NCBI GenBank assembly: GCA_026003895.1
Contig: BPIC01000006.1
Span: forward strand, 186,001-250,000
Direction: 5' to 3'
Source: Dehalococcoidia bacterium
Lineage (GTDB): Bacteria; Chloroflexota; Dehalococcoidia; SpSt-223
DNA length: 64,000 nucleotides
The notes beneath the pieces are model-generated. The model saw only the letters and a list, made by a program, of their open reading frames with translations. It searched no databases and was not told the origin of the DNA. Positions 18,259-26,806 of the stretch are shown piece after piece. Position 1 is the stretch's first letter, and each line of letters begins with the position of its first letter. A program made the position numbers and the translations under genes.

Positions 18259-19265
18259 GACGCTTGGCTGATCGCGATGGCGCGTGCCAGTGCCTCACGC
18301 GCCCGTCCGGAGCGCACCGTCGCGCCGGCGAGGGCGACTCCTTCTTCGAAGGTCGATGCAAGCCCGCCAACGAAGAGCGCAGCTCCGGCGTTGAGCACGA
18401 CGATATCGCGTCGTGGGCCCGCCATCCCTGCGAAGATGTCGCGGATCATCTCGGCGTTCTCCTCTGGCGTTCCACCCGCAACCGCGGAAAGCGGGGCTGC
18501 AGCTAAGCCGACCATACCCGGTTCGAGAACGCGCCGTTCAATGCCGTCGGTCGTCAGGATGAATGCATCCGTCGGGCCGTGCAGGCCGATCTCGTCGAGG
18601 CCGTCCGGACCGGCAACGACCATCCCTCGTTTGATGCCGAGCAGCCGCAGGGCGGCAGCCATCTTTTCAGCGACGCCCGAGTTCGGCGCTCCGATCACCT
18701 GTGCCGATGGACGCGCCGGGTTCGTGAGCGGCCCAAGAATGTTAAACACGGTTCGTATGGCGAGCTCGCGACGCACTGGCGCGACATGCTTCATCGCCGG
18801 GTGGTACTTTTGGGCAAACATGAAGCCGAAGCCCGCCACCTCAATCGACCGTGCGACTCCTGCTGGGTCGAGGTCGATCCGGTAGCCCAGCGCCTCGAGG
18901 ACGTCCGCCGAGCCAGACTTGCTCGTCATCCCGCGATTACCGTGTTTGGCGACCTTTAGCCCAGCGCCGGCGGCGACGAAGGCAGCGGCGGTCGAGATGT
19001 TCAGCGTGCCGTGACCGTCGCCCCCCGTGCCACAGGTGTCGATCACCATGCCGGTGGCATGCACCGGCTCCGCCTTAGCGCGCATCGTGGACGCCAAGCC
19101 AGCGATTTCTTCGACGGTCTCGCCCTTCATGCGGAGCGCCACGAGGAAGGCCGCCGCTTGCGCCGGCGTCGCCGCGCCGCTCATCAAGTCGTCCATCGCG
19201 GCGGCAGCCTCGTCGCGAGTCAGGGAGCGGCCGTCGACAAGCGCGGCGATTGCCTCGGCGATCAT
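18255..19265 (-). CDS. trpD: Anthranilate phosphoribosyltransferase
   Basis: It attaches phosphoribose from PRPP to anthranilate. The 336-residue protein matches family length. The PRPP-binding segment reads DTCGTGGDGHGTLNIST, followed by KHGNRGMTSKSGSADVLEALG. These are the core TrpD motifs. The N-terminal helical segment (ALVDGRSLTRDEAAAAMDDLMSG) is the dimerisation region. The ATG overlaps the trpG stop by ATGA. The glutamine amidotransferase is a separate protein here, not fused to TrpD as in enterobacteria. Confidence 0.96.
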   Translation of the reverse strand: MIAEAIAALVDGRSLTRDEAAAAMDDLMSGAATPAQAAAFLVALRMKGETVEEIAGLASTMRAKAEPVHATGMVIDTCGTGGDGHGTLNISTAAAFVAAGAGLKVAKHGNRGMTSKSGSADVLEALGYRIDLDPAGVARSIEVAGFGFMFAQKYHPAMKHVAPVRRELAIRTVFNILGPLTNPARPSAQVIGAPNSGVAEKMAAALRLLGIKRGMVVAGPDGLDEIGLHGPTDAFILTTDGIERRVLEPGMVGLAAAPLSAVAGGTPEENAEMIRDIFAGMAGPRRDIVVLNAGAALFVGGLASTFEEGVALAGATVRSGRAREALARAIAISQAS

Positions 19266-19849
19266 GGGTGGACCTCCGCCGGCGTTGGCATCGCGAGGAA
19301 GTTGCGCAGAAGATCCTTGCCCACCGCTGTCATGATCGACTCCGGGTGAAATTGGACGCCTTCGATTGGATAGCGCCGGTGGCGCAGCCCCATCACGACG
19401 CCCGATGCCGTCCGGGCCGTCACTTCGAGCTCAGCCGGGATGCTCTCCGGGGCGACCATCAACGAGTGATACCGAATCGCCTCAAAGGGATTCGGCAGGC
19501 CAGCGAAGACGCCTTTCCCCTCGTGGTAGACCGCGGAGGTCTTGCCGTGAAACAGCTCGGGCGCGCGCACCACCCGCCCGCCAAACGCCGCGCCGATGCA
19601 CTGGTGTCCGAGGCAGACGCCGAGGAGCGGGATTTCCGGTCCAAGGCGGCGGATAACGTCCACCGAGATACCCGCCTCCACTGGGGTGCACGGCCCCGGT
19701 GAGACGATGATGCGCTCTGGTCGCCGCTCGCGGATCTCTTCCACCGTGATTTGGTCGTTCCGCACCACCTCCACGGCAGCGCCAAGCTCGCTCACATATT
19801 GGTAGAGGTTCCAGGTAAAGGAGTCGTAATTGTCCAGCAACAGAATCAT
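19262..19849 (-). CDS. trpG: Anthranilate synthase glutamine amidotransferase subunit
   Basis: This class I glutamine amidotransferase of 195 residues hydrolyses glutamine and passes ammonia to TrpE. The catalytic triad is visible: Cys in GVCLGHQCIG (about 79), and His and Glu in VQFHPESI near the C-terminus. DNYDSFTWNLYQY at the N-terminus and SPGPCTPVEAG are TrpG/PabA signatures. Some bacteria share this subunit with para-aminobenzoate synthase; the operon position argues for tryptophan use at least. It lies 8 bases after trpE. Confidence 0.95.
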   Translation of the reverse strand: MILLLDNYDSFTWNLYQYVSELGAAVEVVRNDQITVEEIRERRPERIIVSPGPCTPVEAGISVDVIRRLGPEIPLLGVCLGHQCIGAAFGGRVVRAPELFHGKTSAVYHEGKGVFAGLPNPFEAIRYHSLMVAPESIPAELEVTARTASGVVMGLRHRRYPIEGVQFHPESIMTAVGKDLLRNFLAMPTPAEVHP

Positions 19850-19857
19850 GGCGCCTC

Positions 19858-21303
19858 TTAGAACCCACTTTCTGGGTCGTCCGCCGCTTCGATGGCACGC
19901 AGCACTGCAGTCGCCTTGTTGATGCTCTCCTGAAATTCCAGTTCGGGCACGCTGTCGGCGACGATGCCACCGCCGGCCTGCACGGTGGCAAGGCCGTCTT
20001 TCATGACCATCGTGCGGATGGTGATCGCGCTGTCGAGATTGCCGCCAAAACTGAAATAGCCGACCGCACCAGCATAGGGACCGCGGCGATCAGGCTCAAG
20101 CTCGGCGATGATCTCCATCGCGCGGATTTTGGGGGCACCCGAGACCGTGCCTGCCGGAAAGCAAGCGCGGAGCGCATCGAACTGGGTGAGGCCGGGACGG
20201 AGCCGCCCTTCGACGTGCGAGACCAAATGCATCACGTGCGAGTAGCGCTCGACGTCCATCAGTTGGGTCACTCGCACCGTCCCTGGCTGGGAGACCCGGC
20301 CAATGTCGTTGCGGCCAAGGTCGAGCAGCATCACGTGTTCGGCACGCTCTTTTTCATCGGCACGGAGCTCGGCCTCGAGCGCGGCGTCTTCCTCCTCTGT
20401 CTTGCCACGCGGGCGGGTTCCAGCAATCGGATGCGTTTCTACCAGTCCATCCTCGACCCGCACCAGCATCTCCGGCGACGCGCCGACAATGTCGCACTCG
20501 GCAAGGTGGAGGAAGTACATGTACGGCGATGGGTTAATCGTCCGGAGCGCCCGGTAGACCGAAAACGGATGCGCGGCGGTGCGCTTTGAGAGGCGTTGTG
20601 CGAGCACGACCTGAATGATGTCGCCGGCGGCGATGTAGTCCTTTCCCTTCTCGACCATCGCGAGGTAGCGGTCAGGAGTGAGGTTTGAAACGACGTCCTC
20701 CCGCCTCGGCGGTCGGCCATCGAGCTGGCGGCGCGGCAGCGTGCGCGGTGTCTCGCCGTTCAGCCGATCGACCAATTCCTCGATCCGGTGAACTGCCTCG
20801 AAGTAGGCGCGATCGACATTGCCGTCGATCCGGGCGTGAGAGAGCACCTTGATCCGATGACGCAGATGGTCAAAGACGAGCAGGGTATCGGTGAACATGA
20901 AGACAGCTTCTGGCACCCCAAGCGGGTCCTCCGCCGGCGTGGGCAATCGCTCGAAGTGGCGGACGGCATCGTAGGAGAGATAACCGACCGCGCCGCCGTG
21001 GAACCGCGGCAACCCCGGCACCGGAACCAGCCGCACACGCGCCAGCTCCTCCTCGACCGCCAGCAGCGGATCGGTCCGCCCGTCTGCCCGAGTCACCAGA
21101 TACGGCTCGGCGCCGATGAAGCTGTAGCGCGCCAGGCGCTCCCCGCCTTCCACCGATTCGAGTAGGAAGGCATAGTCGCCACGGGCGACTTTTAGATAGG
21201 CGGAGACCGGCGTTTCGAGATCGGCGACGATCTCGCGGTAGACGGGCACAAGATTGCCCCGGGTAGCAAGATCCCGAAACTCTTCAAGGGAGGGGGTGTA
21301 CAT
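19858..21303 (-). CDS. trpE: Anthranilate synthase component I
   Basis: It makes anthranilate from chorismate with ammonia from TrpG, the first committed step. The 481-residue protein opens MYTPSLEEFRDLA. It has the LLES motif (YAFLLESVEGGERLARYSFIG region, about 50-70) that forms the tryptophan feedback site, so allosteric inhibition is likely. The C-terminal chorismate-binding domain carries IAGTRPRGKTEEED, SHVMHLVSHVEGRL, FPAGTVSGAPKIRAM and GPYAGAVGYFSF. The ATG at 21303 overlaps the trpS stop as TGATG; a GTG one codon earlier is also possible. Confidence 0.96.
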   Translation of the reverse strand: MYTPSLEEFRDLATRGNLVPVYREIVADLETPVSAYLKVARGDYAFLLESVEGGERLARYSFIGAEPYLVTRADGRTDPLLAVEEELARVRLVPVPGLPRFHGGAVGYLSYDAVRHFERLPTPAEDPLGVPEAVFMFTDTLLVFDHLRHRIKVLSHARIDGNVDRAYFEAVHRIEELVDRLNGETPRTLPRRQLDGRPPRREDVVSNLTPDRYLAMVEKGKDYIAAGDIIQVVLAQRLSKRTAAHPFSVYRALRTINPSPYMYFLHLAECDIVGASPEMLVRVEDGLVETHPIAGTRPRGKTEEEDAALEAELRADEKERAEHVMLLDLGRNDIGRVSQPGTVRVTQLMDVERYSHVMHLVSHVEGRLRPGLTQFDALRACFPAGTVSGAPKIRAMEIIAELEPDRRGPYAGAVGYFSFGGNLDSAITIRTMVMKDGLATVQAGGGIVADSVPELEFQESINKATAVLRAIEAADDPESGF

Positions 21304-22298
21304 CACACCCCTCCGTAGGGAAGGCGCATCGCCTCCTTGGCAAGCCGTAGGGTCTCCTGCGCCTCGGCCCGCGCCCGTGCTGTGCCGGCGAGAATGATTT
21401 CGTCGACGAGGCCCGGCATCGCCTCGAATTTCGCCCGCCGTTCACGGATCGGATCGAGGAAGCGGTTGAGCGCTGCCGCAAGCTTCCTTTTCACCTCGAC
21501 GTCGCCAACCCGGCCGGTCCGGTAGCGCTCCTCGAGGTCGCGCACTTCGTCGACGTTGTCGTTGAATGCGTTGTGGTAAATGAAGACCGGATTGCCCTCG
21601 ACGGTGCCGGGGTCAGTGGCGCGCAGGCGCTTCGGGTCGGTGTACATCCCCCGCACTTTTTGCTCGACAACATCAGGAGGGTCCGAGAGAAAGATCGTGT
21701 TGTTGAGCGACTTGCTCATCTTCGCCTGCCCGTCGGTGCCGACGAGGGTCGGCACCCGGCCGGTGAGCGACTGGGCCTCCGGGAAAACCGGACCATAGAG
21801 GCGGTTAAAGCGACGAGCGATCTCCCGCAGCAACTCGATGTGGGACTCCTGGTCCCGCCCGACCGGGACAAGGTCGGCGCGCACCATCAGCACGTCGGCC
21901 GCCTGCAAGATCGGGTAGGAAAGCAGACCGACCGACGGCTCCTCGATCTCGAGATCCCGCATCACGTCCTTGAGGGTAGGAATGCGCTGAGCACGCGGCA
22001 CGGTCACGAGACAGGCGAAGATCCAGAACAGCTCCGTCACTTCCGGGATAAGCGACTGGAGATAAATCGTCGCCTTGTTCGGATCAATGCCGACCGCGAG
22101 CCAGTCGAGCACGAGATCGCGGACATTCTCGGCCACGTTGCCGGTGCGCTCGAGCGCCGTCGTCAACGTGTGGAGATCGGCGATCAGGAAGAAGCACTCG
22201 TATTCGTCCTGCAGCTTGACTCGATTTTCCCACGAGCCGACGTAATGGCCGAGATGGCCTTTGCCGGTCGGGCGGTCGCCAGTGAGGATGCGCTTCAT
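21303..22298 (-). CDS. trpS: Tryptophanyl-tRNA synthetase
   Basis: This class I synthetase charges tRNA-Trp. The 331-residue length is normal for the bacterial dimer. The HIGH-like motif appears as GHLGHYVGS just after the TGDRPTGK region, and the second signature is KMSKSLNNTIFL. SYPILQAADVLMVRADLVPVGRDQ matches TrpS/TyrS binding of the amino acid. It lies 2 bases after trpB2 and ahead of trpE. It is therefore under the same T-box, which senses uncharged tRNA-Trp, the substrate of this enzyme. The downstream trp genes and the synthetase respond together. Confidence 0.95.
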   Translation of the reverse strand: MKRILTGDRPTGKGHLGHYVGSWENRVKLQDEYECFFLIADLHTLTTALERTGNVAENVRDLVLDWLAVGIDPNKATIYLQSLIPEVTELFWIFACLVTVPRAQRIPTLKDVMRDLEIEEPSVGLLSYPILQAADVLMVRADLVPVGRDQESHIELLREIARRFNRLYGPVFPEAQSLTGRVPTLVGTDGQAKMSKSLNNTIFLSDPPDVVEQKVRGMYTDPKRLRATDPGTVEGNPVFIYHNAFNDNVDEVRDLEERYRTGRVGDVEVKRKLAAALNRFLDPIRERRAKFEAMPGLVDEIILAGTARARAEAQETLRLAKEAMRLPYGGV

Positions 22299-22300
22299 GC

Positions 22301-23656
22301 TTACACCTTGGGCAAACCGGCCAGCGCTGCGGCGACGCGCTCCGGCGGATAGTCGAAGTCTTCGAGCTTTCCGCCGAGATAGGCGTCGTAGGCAGCAAGG
22401 TCGAAGTGACCGTGGCCGCTCAGATTGAACAGAATCGTCCGGCGTTCGCCGGCCTCTTTCGCCGCGAGCGCCTCGTCGATGGCGGCGCGAATGGCGTGGG
22501 ATGACTCCGGCGCCGGGACGATCCCCTCGGTTCGCGCAAACTGCACGGCTGCCGCGAAGCAGGGATTCTGGGTGTAGGCCCGCGCCTCGATGATGCCCTG
22601 CTCGTAGAGCAGCGAGACGAGCGGGGCCATCCCGTGATAGCGCAGTCCGCCGGCGTGGATCGGGTCTGGGACGAACTGATGACCGAGGGTATGCATTTTG
22701 ACCAGCGGTGTCATGCCGACGGTGTCGCCAAAGTCGTAGGCATAGGTACCACGCGTGAGTGACGGCGCCGCCGCCGGCTCGACGGCGATGATGCGCGTCG
22801 GCTTGCCCGCCGTCAGCTTCTCGCGGACGAATGGGAACGCGATGCCGGCGAAGTTACTCCCCCCGCCGGCACAGCCGATGACAACGTCGGGGTAGGCATC
22901 GGCCATCTCAAGCTGCTTGAGGGCCTCCTCGCCAATGATCGTCTGATGCATCAAAACATGGTTCAGCACGCTGCCAAGCGAGTACTTGGTGTCTTCGCGG
23001 CTCGCGGCATCCTCGACCGCTTCCGAGATCGCGATCCCGAGGCTGCCAGGGGAGTCCGGGTCCTGAGCGAGCACGCTGCGGCCGGCGTTCGTTTCGGTGC
23101 TAGGACTGGGGGTGACTGAGCCGCCCCATACTTCCATCAGCGAGCGGCGATACGGCTTCTGATAGTAGCTCGCTTTCACCATATAGATCTTGGCTTCAAG
23201 CCCGAAGAGACTGCACGCGAAGGCAAGCGCACTCCCCCACTGGCCCGCGCCAGTCTCGGTGGCAATCCGCTTCACACCTTCTTGTTTGTTGTAGTAGACC
23301 TGCGCGACCGCGGTATTCGGCTTGTGCGAACCGGCGGGCGACACGCCTTCGTACTTGTAAAAGATCTTCGCCGGCGTCTCGAGCGCTCGTTCGAGCGCAT
23401 GGGCGCGGAACAGCGGAGTTGGCCGCCAGAGGCGGTAGATCGCCAACACCTCCTCGGGAATGGGGATGTAGCGATCGCTGCTCACTTCCTGCAGGATGAG
23501 CGCCATCGGGAAGAGGGGAGCGAGGTCCGCCGGGCCGATGGGCTGGCCTGTGCCGGGATGGAGCACCGGCGCGGGCGGAACGGGAAGGTCCGCCACAATG
23601 TTGTACCACTGCCGCGGCATGTCGGATTCGCTGAGGAGGTATTTCGTCTGGTCCAC
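22301..23656 (-). CDS. trpB2: TrpB2-type tryptophan synthase beta-like PLP enzyme
   Basis: The 451-residue protein is longer than TrpB1. It belongs to the TrpB2 subgroup by its N-terminal extension ([21 protein letters not shown]), its insert around [20 protein letters not shown], and the PLP-Lys motif [11 protein letters not shown] in place of the TrpB1 HTGAHKINN. The phosphate cup [15 protein letters not shown] and the [10 protein letters not shown] tail are also typical. TrpB2 proteins usually work without TrpA and convert indole (and in some studies phosphoserine) to tryptophan. It is the first operon gene, directly behind the T-box. GTG start with AAAGGAG upstream. It may salvage indole while TrpB1 serves de novo synthesis; that division is inference. 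Confidence 0.92.
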   Translation of the reverse strand: MDQTKYLLSESDMPRQWYNIVADLPVPPAPVLHPGTGQPIGPADLAPLFPMALILQEVSSDRYIPIPEEVLAIYRLWRPTPLFRAHALERALETPAKIFYKYEGVSPAGSHKPNTAVAQVYYNKQEGVKRIATETGAGQWGSALAFACSLFGLEAKIYMVKASYYQKPYRRSLMEVWGGSVTPSPSTETNAGRSVLAQDPDSPGSLGIAISEAVEDAASREDTKYSLGSVLNHVLMHQTIIGEEALKQLEMADAYPDVVIGCAGGGSNFAGIAFPFVREKLTAGKPTRIIAVEPAAAPSLTRGTYAYDFGDTVGMTPLVKMHTLGHQFVPDPIHAGGLRYHGMAPLVSLLYEQGIIEARAYTQNPCFAAAVQFARTEGIVPAPESSHAIRAAIDEALAAKEAGERRTILFNLSGHGHFDLAAYDAYLGGKLEDFDYPPERVAAALAGLPKV

Positions 23657-23958
23657 GCGCGTGCTCCTTTCCGCGGATTAACAACGAACGCCTCACGTCC
23701 GTGAGGGACGAGAGGCGTTTCTCGTGGTGCCACCCTGCTTCGGCCCGCCAGAGCGGGCCCTCATTCCGAGCACGGCCCGCAGGCGATGCTCTGTGCCCGC
23801 TAACGGTGGCCTTCCGGCGGCGCCTACTGCCCAACGGGGTTCGGACCGCGACTCCCGAGTCCATTCCGCTCCTGCGCCGGCGCCGCCTCACACCTTTCGC
23901 GGCTCTCTGAGCTTCGCTGGGAGCGTACTCGTCTCGTTCGACGTCGTTTTCCTTTTAC
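23657..23958 (-). ncRNA. T-box riboswitch leader, Trp-specific
   Basis: The minus-strand leader has the nearly invariant T-box sequence AGGGTGGCACCACG (23723-23736). Its tRNA-acceptor-pairing bulge reads UGGC, which fits the G discriminator of tRNA-Trp. Upstream, a specifier loop GGAAUGGAC contains UGG (Trp) at 23861-23863, followed by a purine as expected. The antiterminator would pair AGGG with CCCT and ACGAG with CTCGT (to about 23705). A competing terminator hairpin spans 23687-23719. Uncharged tRNA-Trp should stabilise the antiterminator and turn on the eight-gene operon. Stem I, with its AGAGAG internal loop near 23906-23911, also looks present. Exact secondary structure was not computed. 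Confidence 0.9.
23687..23719 (-). terminator. T-box-controlled intrinsic terminator
   Basis: On the minus strand AACGCCTC and CGTCC pair with GGACG and GAGGCGTT around a CTCAC loop, followed by CGTTGTT. The 5' arm shares CTCGTCC with the antiterminator, so the two structures exclude each other. The U-run is weak. Confidence 0.75.
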
Positions 23959-23964
23959 ACCCAC

Positions 23965-23993
23965 ACTATAGCCCTCGGGGCGCCGAACGTCAA
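23965..23993 (-). promoter_or_regulatory. Sigma-70-type promoter of the trp operon
   Basis: On the minus strand TTGACG (23988-23993) and TATAGT (23965-23970) are 17 bases apart, close to consensus on both boxes. Predicted transcription starts near 23958, immediately ahead of the T-box leader. Confidence 0.75.
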
Positions 23994-24273
23994 CGGCAGG
24001 AGTTTCGCACGTCGCGCCGACCGGCGAGGCAGCCGCGCCTCCCGTCGCCTTTCGATCAACGGCGACGAGCGGCAGCGACGGCGGAACGCATCCTGCTCAG
24101 CCCGAGCTCGCTTCACGCTGCGCACGCTCACCCCCGGCCGATCAGGAATCGTCGCCACCTGCGATGTCTCCTGGTTGGCGTCCCGATGGAATGATCCGCA
24201 TCGGTCTGCCAATCGAGATAGTCGTCGGGCGATTCTTTTCACCCGCTGCCGGAACTCGCCGTGATCCCACCGG

Positions 24274-24311
24274 CAAAACAATATCCCCCTCTCGCTGAGG
24301 AGAGGGGGATA
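24274..24311 (-). terminator. Rho-independent terminator after the secreted glycosidase-like gene
   Basis: A perfect 12-bp inverted repeat (TATCCCCCTCTC / GAGAGGGGGATA) at 24282-24311 surrounds a 6-base loop. On the minus strand it is followed by TTGTTTTG. It lies 32 bases after the stop of the gene at 24343. The stretch from here to about 24000 holds no recognisable gene. Confidence 0.85.
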
Positions 24312-24342
24312 CCACGTCAGTCGCCGGCGGGCAGCGGGTTCG

Positions 24343-26163
24343 CTACTTCGGCATCGCGGCGAGCGCGAGGTACGCTGGGCGGGGCCGGCCATCTGGATAG
24401 AGAACCGAGAACGCACGCTTGGCGTAGCGATCGTCTGGCTCGGCTGAAGCGGCAAAGTTTAGGTTCCAGACAAACATCGGGCCCATATATCCCTTTTCCT
24501 TGCCGATCTGGAACGCTCGAACGAGATAGGCGGCTTGCTGCTCCTCGGAGTTGTCCTTGGCATAGGAATACTCCGGATACGGGTTGGAGCTGCTCGCCCA
24601 ACCAAACTCGGTCGCCCAAAGCTGTTTGTTCGCGTCGCCGTATTGGACCATCACCTCGCGGAACTGCTCAATGCGGCGGAAGTATTGCGAGCCGTGGCCC
24701 TTGAAGGTGGTCGTCGGGACCGTTTTGCGGTCGGCCCAGTCGTCAGGCGGGTTGTTGAAGCCGCTCGGGTGAATCCCAATCGCGTCAGAGACGTCCTTCA
24801 ACCCCTGGTCATACATCTGCTTCAAGAATTCGAGGTCATCGATGGCGATATCGCCATCGCTATGACCAGTCGGCGTCGGGGCGCCGGAGACGACAACGAT
24901 TTCTGGGTTCGCCTTCTTGATCGCCGCGTAGGAAACTTTCAACAGGTCGATATACTGCTTGGCCGACAGCTTTCGGCCGCGCCCACCCCACTCGTACCAC
25001 AGGTTTTGCTCGTTCCACACTTCGATCGCATGCACCTTACCCTTGTGACGGGCAGCGATGGCGGCAACGAAGTCGGCGAAGTCCTGCGGGTTGGCGGGCG
25101 GGCCAGGCACGCTGAAGTCCGTATCGGGCGGTCGCGCCCAGCGCGGGGCAGTGACGACACTCAGCAGAACCTTCAGGCCGGCAGCCCCATTGACCCAGCG
25201 GTCGATGTCACCCCAGTTGATCTGGCCCTTCGAGCTCTCGAGATTTTCCCACCGGATCTGGAACTTGACCCAGTTGAAGCCGGCCTTCTTGGTCATCTCG
25301 ATACCGTAGGCGAGATTGCCTTGGTCAACCTGGAAGCCGTAGCCAAACGGGTGAACCGGTGTGCCGCCCGGCGGCGGCGCGGCAGATGCCGGCTGCGCCT
25401 GCGGCGCCCCGCTCGCGCCCGGTGGATCGGTCGGGACGAGCGCCTCCTTCGGGAAGATCCCAGCTTCCTTCGCGAGGTCACCACCGTTTGCCACAAGCAC
25501 CTGACCACGGCGCGCCCACGGCACGTCTTCCTTGTAGTGCTGCATTACCGCCCGCTGGAAACGGACGACGAAGTGATTGCCCTTATCGACGACGCGCGAC
25601 GTCGGCAGGCCGTACAGTGTGATCGGGTCAGGCACCGAGAAATAACGCTGCTTGATCGCCGGATTCTCATCGAGCAGCGCTTGGCGCTTCCGCACGATGT
25701 CTTGGAAGCTGGTGGCATCGGCATCGAACGAAGTCGGGAGCCGGTTCGGCGTGGAACGAACCACGTCGAGCCAATCGTCCTTCCCGGCGTCACCGATGGC
25801 GTCGATGACATTGGCAAAGACCACGGTGTTGCCCTGGTCCGGCCGCCATTGGAACACCGCCTTCTGAAACACCTGCGTGATGAAGCCCTGATAGGTAAAG
25901 CGCTGGCTCACCGGATAGCCGACAGCATCGACGCCGCCGACGAATCGGAAGGCGTCGTAGAACAGCACCCCATCGGCGTTGGTGACGGCGTACCCTTTCG
26001 GGCTTGTCCCGAGGTCCGACCCGTTGGCCTGGGTGTAGAACCACCCACCGGGAATCTGATAGTCCAGCTGGGCCTGCGCCGCCGCCGGCTCCGGACGGAG
26101 TAGCGGAACGACGAGGGCAGCCAGCACGGCCACCGAGAGGACCATTCGCCACGCGTATGACAT
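24343..26163 (-). CDS. Secreted glycoside hydrolase-like protein (clan GH-A, GH39/GH5-like) with LGFP-like N-terminal module
   Basis: The 606-residue protein begins with a signal peptide (hydrophobic core, then AAAQAQ). An N-terminal region of about 200 residues follows. It has repeats of the kind VGYPVSQRFTYQGFITQVFQ and YFSVPDPITLYGLP, resembling the LGFP-like modules common in Chloroflexota. After a Pro/Ala-rich linker (about 245-270) comes a (beta/alpha)8 domain. The acid/base Glu is in HAIEVWNEQN and the probable nucleophile Glu in LWATEFGW. It would act outside the cell on a polysaccharide or glycoconjugate. The ATG at 26163 has GGGGG just upstream; a GTG at 26175 is possible. A terminator follows. 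Confidence 0.8.
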   Translation of the reverse strand: MSYAWRMVLSVAVLAALVVPLLRPEPAAAQAQLDYQIPGGWFYTQANGSDLGTSPKGYAVTNADGVLFYDAFRFVGGVDAVGYPVSQRFTYQGFITQVFQKAVFQWRPDQGNTVVFANVIDAIGDAGKDDWLDVVRSTPNRLPTSFDADATSFQDIVRKRQALLDENPAIKQRYFSVPDPITLYGLPTSRVVDKGNHFVVRFQRAVMQHYKEDVPWARRGQVLVANGGDLAKEAGIFPKEALVPTDPPGASGAPQAQPASAAPPPGGTPVHPFGYGFQVDQGNLAYGIEMTKKAGFNWVKFQIRWENLESSKGQINWGDIDRWVNGAAGLKVLLSVVTAPRWARPPDTDFSVPGPPANPQDFADFVAAIAARHKGKVHAIEVWNEQNLWYEWGGRGRKLSAKQYIDLLKVSYAAIKKANPEIVVVSGAPTPTGHSDGDIAIDDLEFLKQMYDQGLKDVSDAIGIHPSGFNNPPDDWADRKTVPTTTFKGHGSQYFRRIEQFREVMVQYGDANKQLWATEFGWASSSNPYPEYSYAKDNSEEQQAAYLVRAFQIGKEKGYMGPMFVWNLNFAASAEPDDRYAKRAFSVLYPDGRPRPAYLALAAMPK

Positions 26164-26388
26164 TTCCACCCCCACTTCTGGGCGCTGGGTTGCCGTAAAC
26201 CTCGGTAACAGGGGCGGCCGAGGCAGCCGTGAGTATAGGGCGAAGCAAACAAGCCGGCAACAGCCTCGCCGCTTCCTTCCAACGAGCGACGCGACGCTTG
26301 GTTGCTCGCAGAATCGAATACGGCCGCGAGCCCCTCACCGACTACAATCCGGCGAGGCGGTGGGACGGCCGCGTGAGGGTAGGCCGCA

Positions 26389-26736
26389 ATGGGTATCGGC
26401 GTCGGCGAGCTGCTGATCATCCTCGTGATCGTGTTGATCGTCTTCGGCGCCGGCCGGCTCGGCGAACTGGGAAATGCTTTCCCGAAAGCCGTGAAAAACT
26501 TCCAGGCGGGAGCGCGCGGCGAGCTGACCGACGAGCCGGTCGGAGACAGCACGCCCCCGGCTCGGCTCGCGCACACGATGCCTCGTCGGCGGCTCCGTCC
26601 GCTCGGCATGGTGCTGCTTGGGATCGGCCTCCTTCTCTTCTACGCCGACTACCAGTGGCTTCAGTTTGGGCTGCCGCTCCAGATCGCCGCTGGAGCGCTC
26701 GGCCTGCTCGGAGCAGTGGTTTTTCTCTTCTTCTGA
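26389..26736 (+). CDS. tatA: TatA/TatE-like protein with an extra C-terminal membrane hairpin
   Basis: Residues 1-42 (MGIGVGELLIILVIVLIVFG onward) are a good TatA: a short N-terminus, one helix, the FG hinge, and an amphipathic helix ending in AVKNFQAG. TatA multimers form the pore of the twin-arginine translocase for folded proteins. Where TatA normally ends in a charged tail, this one continues after a short linker (residues 50-71). Two further hydrophobic segments follow (about 72-87 and 92-114), for 115 residues in total. No tatC or tatB lies nearby. A Tat substrate exists in this window (52.9 kb). It overlaps possible upstream starts of the next gene. Confidence 0.75.
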   Translation: MGIGVGELLIILVIVLIVFGAGRLGELGNAFPKAVKNFQAGARGELTDEPVGDSTPPARLAHTMPRRRLRPLGMVLLGIGLLLFYADYQWLQFGLPLQIAAGALGLLGAVVFLFF

Positions 26737-26806
26737 TCTTGTCCTCGGCGCACCTCGGGCAGGCCCAAGCCACGAGCTCGAACAGGCGCCAGCCGGAGGG
26801 AGCACG

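Noticed and set aside
24001..24273. Possible small genes between the trp promoter and the terminator
   Set aside because: Open frames exist on both strands but none has a conserved look or a good ribosome binding site.
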